NCBI GenBank assembly: GCA_023386115.1 | Contig: JAEWKL010000907.1 | Location: 1 to 16,291, forward strand | Source of the DNA: Pseudomonadota bacterium | GTDB taxonomy: Bacteria; Pseudomonadota; Alphaproteobacteria; Rhizobiales; Beijerinckiaceae | Reading direction: 5' to 3' | Length of the DNA stretch: 16,291 nucleotides | Shown here: one piece after another, positions 13,032 through 16,291 of the stretch | How positions within the stretch are numbered: position 1 is the stretch's first letter | Layout of the letters: every line of letters begins with the position of its first letter | Made by a program: the position numbers and the translations under genes | The notes under the pieces: generated by a model | The model's input: the letters and a program-made list of their open reading frames with translations, nothing else | Database searches by the model: none | Told to the model about the DNA's origin: nothing

Positions 13032-14405
13032 TCAAGGGGCAGGTAGCGAGCCGACCAAGGCGCGAAACTGGTCGCCGCGATCCTCGAAGCTGCGGAACTG
13101 GTCATAGGAGGCGCAGGCTGGCGAAAGCAGCACCACCGGCTCAGGCATTCCATCCCGCTCCGCGGCGGCGGCGGCCTCGGCGACCGCCTTGCTGAGCGTG
13201 CCGCAGCGGCTGAACGGCACCCGCCCATCGAGGGTGGCGGCGAAATCCTCGGTCGCCGCACCGATCAGGTAGGCGTGGGCGACCCGGGGGAAGTACGGCG
13301 CGAGGCTCGCGATCCCGCCCTCCTTCGGCTTGCCGCCGAGGATCCAGTGGATGCGCTGGAAGGCCGAGAGCGCCTTCTCGGTCGAATCGGCGTTGGTGGC
13401 CTTCGAATCGTTGATGAACAGGACGCCGCCGCGGCGGCCGACCTCCTCCATCCGGTGCGGAAGCCCCGGGAAGGTCGCGAGCGCCGCCGCGAAGACGTCC
13501 GCCGTGACACCCAGCTCACGGGCGACCGCGTAGGCGATGGCGGCGTTCTGCCAGTTATGGGCGCCGCGCAGGGACCCGATGCCCGAGAGATCCGCCACCG
13601 GCTCCGCTGGCTCCCGGAGCCCGTCGATGACGACCCCGTTGCGGGCGAGGATCCCGGGCCCCTCCCCCGCCTCGCCGACATGCACCCGGGTCAGCGGGCC
13701 GATCCGGCGCTCCGCGATGGCGCGGCAGAACGGGTCGTCGACCCCGACGATCGCGTGGGCGGCGCCGGCCACCAGCCGCTCCTTGATGGCGGCGTAATGC
13801 GTCATGTCGCCGTGACGGTCGAGATGGTCGGGCGTGAGGTTGAGCAGCACCCCGATCGACGGCGCGAGCGACGGCGTCAGGTCGATCTGGAACGAGGACA
13901 GCTCGATCACGTGGACCCGATGGGCCGAGGGCGGTGCCAGCGACAGGATCGCCGTGCCGATATTGCCGCCCATCTGCACGTCGAGGCCGGCCTGCGCCAA
14001 CACGTGGGCGATCAGCGCCGTGGTGGTCGACTTGCCGTTGGTGCCGGTGATGGCGACGAAGGGCGCCTCGGGGCAGAGAGCCGCGCGCTCGCGGCAGAAG
14101 AGTTCGATGTCGCCGATGACCGGGACGCCGGCGCCCTTGGCGAGATCCACCGTCCAGTGCGGCGCGGGGTGAGTCAGGGGCACGCCGGGGGCGAGGATGA
14201 GCGCGGCGAACCCTGTCCACCCGGCCTGCCGCAGGTCGCCGGTCTCGATGCCCTCCCGGGCCGCCGCCTCCATCCGCGCCGGGTTGTCGTCGCAGGCGAT
14301 CACCCGGGCGCCGCCGGCCTTGAGGCTGAGCGCCGTGGCGATGCCCGAGCCGCCGAGCCCGAACAGGGCGACGGATTGGCCGGCGAAGGTGGTGGAGGGT
14401 GTCAT
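13032..14405 (-). CDS. murD: UDP-N-acetylmuramoyl-L-alanine--D-glutamate ligase
   Basis: Encodes 457 residues, normal for MurD. It adds D-glutamate to UDP-MurNAc-L-Ala with ATP in the cytoplasm. Domain 1 starts VALFGLGGSGIA (12-23). The central ATPase has GTNGKSTTT (121-129) and NLTPDHLDRHGDM. The C-terminal ligase domain has FINDSKATNADSTEKAL and WILGGKPKEGG. All expected motifs are intact. It lies downstream of mraY, as in the dcw cluster, but a 217-base gap with a palindrome separates them, and it lacks a strong ribosome binding site before ATG 14405. Its 3' side faces the AT-rich DUF2971 island rather than the usual ftsW gene. Confidence 0.96.
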   Translation of the reverse strand: MTPSTTFAGQSVALFGLGGSGIATALSLKAGGARVIACDDNPARMEAAAREGIETGDLRQAGWTGFAALILAPGVPLTHPAPHWTVDLAKGAGVPVIGDIELFCRERAALCPEAPFVAITGTNGKSTTTALIAHVLAQAGLDVQMGGNIGTAILSLAPPSAHRVHVIELSSFQIDLTPSLAPSIGVLLNLTPDHLDRHGDMTHYAAIKERLVAGAAHAIVGVDDPFCRAIAERRIGPLTRVHVGEAGEGPGILARNGVVIDGLREPAEPVADLSGIGSLRGAHNWQNAAIAYAVARELGVTADVFAAALATFPGLPHRMEEVGRRGGVLFINDSKATNADSTEKALSAFQRIHWILGGKPKEGGIASLAPYFPRVAHAYLIGAATEDFAATLDGRVPFSRCGTLSKAVAEAAAAAERDGMPEPVVLLSPACASYDQFRSFEDRGDQFRALVGSLPAP

Positions 14406-14525
14406 GCGTCGATTAGACCTTCGCCGGGCGGCGCCGGGCCGGGACCCGGCGCGTGTCTCTCGGCGGTTAGTGAGACGCGGAGCCAGGCTTCGTCAAGCTG
14501 TGCCGTGCCGGTCGCCCAGGCGCCT

Positions 14526-14549
14526 TCCCTTTCCGGGCCCGGAAAGGGA
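14526..14549. repeat. 24-base perfect palindrome between mraY and murD
   Basis: The sequence centred on TTTCCGGGCCCGGAAA, extended by TCCC before and GGGA after, is fully self-complementary with no loop. It sits in the gap between mraY and murD. It resembles the dispersed palindromes near 9230 and 9390 in style but not sequence. It could be a transcript-processing site, weak terminator or mobile palindromic repeat. Confidence 0.65.
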
Positions 14550-14622
14550 GAGGATGTCAGACAGTGTCGATCACGTGCTCCGGCTCGGGAGGTGATTCGA
14601 GCCGAGGGCAAGATATCGTCTG

Positions 14623-15708
14623 CTACCGCAGCTTCAGCGTCGCCAGACCCAGCAGCGCCAGCACCACCGCGATGATCCAGAACCGGATCACCACCTGCGG
14701 CTCCTTCCAGCCCTTCTGCTCGAAATGGTGGTGGATCGGCGCCATGCGGAACACGCGCTTGCCGGTGAGCTTGAACGAGGCGACCTGGATGATGACGGAC
14801 AGGATCTCCAGCACGAACAGGCCGCCGACGATGCCGAGCACGATCTCGTGCTTGGTCGCCACCGCGACGGTGCCGAGAAGCCCGCCGAGCGCCAGCGAGC
14901 CGGTATCGCCCATGAAGATCTGGGCCGGCGGCGCGTTGAACCACAGGAAGCCGAGGCCCGCCCCGATCAGTGCGCCGCAGACCACCGCCAGCTCGCCGGT
15001 GCCCGGGACGTAGTTCACCTGGAGGTACGAGGCGTAGATCACGTTGCCGACGAGGTAGGCGATGATCCCGAAGGTGGCCGCGGCGATCATCACCGGCACG
15101 ATGGCGAGGCCATCGAGGCCGTCGGTGATGTTGACCGCGTTGCCCGCCCCCACGATCACGAAGCCCGCGAAGGCGACGTAGAACAGGCCGAGATTGATGA
15201 TCGCGTCCTTGAAGACCGGAAAGGCGAGCCGGTAGGCGAGGCCCGGCGCGGAGTATTCCGCCACCGCGATGCAGGCGGCGATCGCGATCAGGGCTTCGAG
15301 GCCGAGGCGGAACTTGCCGGAGAAGCCCTTGTGGCTCTGCTTCGTGACCTTGAGGTAGTCGTCGTAGAAGCCGATCGCGCCGAAGCCCAGCGTCACCATC
15401 ATGACGATCCAGACATAGTGGTTGCGCGGGTTGGCCCAGAGCAGCACCGCCACCATCACGCCGGCCAGGATCATCAGCCCGCCCATGGTGGGGGTGCCGC
15501 GCTTGGTCAGGAGGTGCGATTGCGGGCCGTCCTCGCGGATCGGCTGGCCCTTGCCCTGGCGCAGGCGCAGCAGCGAGATGATCCAGGGCCCGAACCAGAA
15601 CACGAAGAAGCCCGCCGTGAACAGCGCGCCGCCGGTCCGGAAGGTGATGTAGCGGAAGACGTTGAGCGGCGAGAACACGCCGCTCAGGTCTGAGAGGAGG
15701 TAGAGCAT
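14623..15708 (-). CDS. mraY: Phospho-N-acetylmuramoyl-pentapeptide transferase
   Basis: Encodes 361 residues, typical for alphaproteobacterial MraY. This inner-membrane enzyme with about ten membrane segments moves phospho-MurNAc-pentapeptide from UDP to undecaprenyl phosphate, forming lipid I. Motifs: KRGTPTMGGLMI (69-80), FYDDYLK with catalytic-site Asp116/Asp117, NITDGLDGLA (193-202), FMGDTGSLALGG with Asp268, and PIHHHFE (324-330). All are intact. It follows murF by 79 bases, which contain a small CGGGC-TTAT-GCCCG hairpin (15744-15757), and precedes murD. The ribosome binding site before ATG 15708 is weak. Confidence 0.97.
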   Translation of the reverse strand: MLYLLSDLSGVFSPLNVFRYITFRTGGALFTAGFFVFWFGPWIISLLRLRQGKGQPIREDGPQSHLLTKRGTPTMGGLMILAGVMVAVLLWANPRNHYVWIVMMVTLGFGAIGFYDDYLKVTKQSHKGFSGKFRLGLEALIAIAACIAVAEYSAPGLAYRLAFPVFKDAIINLGLFYVAFAGFVIVGAGNAVNITDGLDGLAIVPVMIAAATFGIIAYLVGNVIYASYLQVNYVPGTGELAVVCGALIGAGLGFLWFNAPPAQIFMGDTGSLALGGLLGTVAVATKHEIVLGIVGGLFVLEILSVIIQVASFKLTGKRVFRMAPIHHHFEQKGWKEPQVVIRFWIIAVVLALLGLATLKLR

Positions 15709-15787
15709 CCCGAAGGCATCCGATCGTAGGCGAGCGGCAACGTCGGGCTTATGCCCGCAACGCTGCGACAGAATCCTGAAGGTTGGC

Positions 15788-16291
15788 TCAGCCGGACCGG
15801 CCGACGGCGCGATCCTGGTCCGTAAGTCCGCCGTAGCGAGCCTTGAGCGCCTCGACGATCCGGCCCATGCGGGTGCTGTTCGAGCCCTTGACCATCACGG
15901 CGTCGCCGGGCCGCAGGGCCGCGATCACCGGGTCGACGAGTTCGGCCGAGCTGGCGCGGGCGCCGGCGCGGCGGGCGGTCGGCAGCGCCTCGAACAGCTC
16001 CTGCATCAACGGGCCGGCAGTGAAGACGAGGTCGATGCCGTGCTCCTCCACCGCCTGCGCCAGCTCGCGATGCAGGCGGGGCGCGTCCGCCCCGAGCTCC
16101 ATCATGTCGCCGAGGACCGCGATGCGGCGGCCGGCGGCCTCGACCCCGGCAAGGGTGCTCAGCGCCGCCCGGACCGAGGCCGGGTTGGCGTTGTAGCTTT
16201 CGTCGACGAGGAGCACCTCGCCGTCCCGGACCTGCAGGAGGTGGCGGGCGCCGCGCCCGGCCGGCGGGCGCAGCTGCGCCAGCGACAGGGC
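15788..16291 (-). CDS. murF: UDP-N-acetylmuramoyl-tripeptide--D-Ala-D-Ala ligase, C-terminal part
   Basis: The C-terminal 167 residues are present; the gene runs off the right edge of the window, since the frame stays open to 16291 (ALSLAQLRPPAGRGARHLLQ and on). MurF attaches D-Ala-D-Ala to the UDP-MurNAc-tripeptide in the cytoplasm with ATP. LLVDESYNANPASVRAAL, AVLGDMMELG and the closing VMVKGSNSTRMGRIVEAL region are hallmark features of its C-terminal domain. It heads the murF-mraY-murD series here. The missing part holds the UDP-substrate and ATP-binding P-loop domains, so its integrity cannot be judged. Confidence 0.94.
   Translation of the reverse strand, partial: ALSLAQLRPPAGRGARHLLQVRDGEVLLVDESYNANPASVRAALSTLAGVEAAGRRIAVLGDMMELGADAPRLHRELAQAVEEHGIDLVFTAGPLMQELFEALPTARRAGARASSAELVDPVIAALRPGDAVMVKGSNSTRMGRIVEALKARYGGLTDQDRAVGRSG

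Noticed and set aside
14725..15693. A 322-codon plus-strand frame across mraY
   Set aside because: It is a His/Asp/Arg-rich shadow of a conserved membrane-protein gene.

Overview
The window is very GC-rich chromosomal DNA. Its gene content (a MurF-MraY-MurD block, TypA, an orphan TAXI-type binding protein, a rhizobial-type small cytochrome c) suggests an alphaproteobacterium of the order Hyphomicrobiales, most likely Methylobacterium or a close relative. That assignment is inferred from gene style and base composition. No rRNA, tRNA, CRISPR array, transposase or integrase was seen.

Layout. (1) 1-1151, plus strand: a secreted c-type cytochrome followed, with overlap, by an exported cysteine-containing protein of unknown function. 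(2) 1332-2009, plus: an L-2-haloacid dehalogenase gene interrupted by one in-frame TAA, with all expected catalytic residues kept. (3) 2095-4403: a citrate/tricarballylate-type proton symporter (minus) divergent from an exported ModA-like binding protein (plus). (4) 4538-5585, minus: a two-gene cassette of lower GC, a 103-residue protein of no recognised family plus a HEPN-domain protein, with a strong hairpin and a possible small membrane ORF at its 3' end. (5) 5759-9060, plus: a TAXI binding protein with a C-terminal membrane anchor and cytosolic domain, then the translational GTPase TypA/BipA with an intrinsic terminator. (6) 9061-9464: repeat-rich intergenic DNA holding an inverted pair of about 60-bp palindromic repeats. 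(7) 9465-11685: cardiolipin synthase (plus) tail to tail with an endonuclease/exonuclease/phosphatase-family protein (minus). (8) About 11790-12990: an AT-rich island with one DUF2971 gene. (9) 13032-16291, minus: murD, mraY and the 3' part of murF from the division/cell-wall (dcw) cluster.

How the genes fit together. MurF, MraY and MurD act in cytoplasmic and inner-membrane steps of peptidoglycan precursor synthesis and are transcribed in the order murF-mraY-murD. The usual next gene, ftsW, is not in the window; the AT-rich island lies there instead. The symporter and the binding protein may share a control region and a role in carboxylate uptake. The two lower-GC segments (HEPN cassette and DUF2971 island) look acquired and are the best candidates for uncharacterised toxin or defence functions. 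Both roles are inference.
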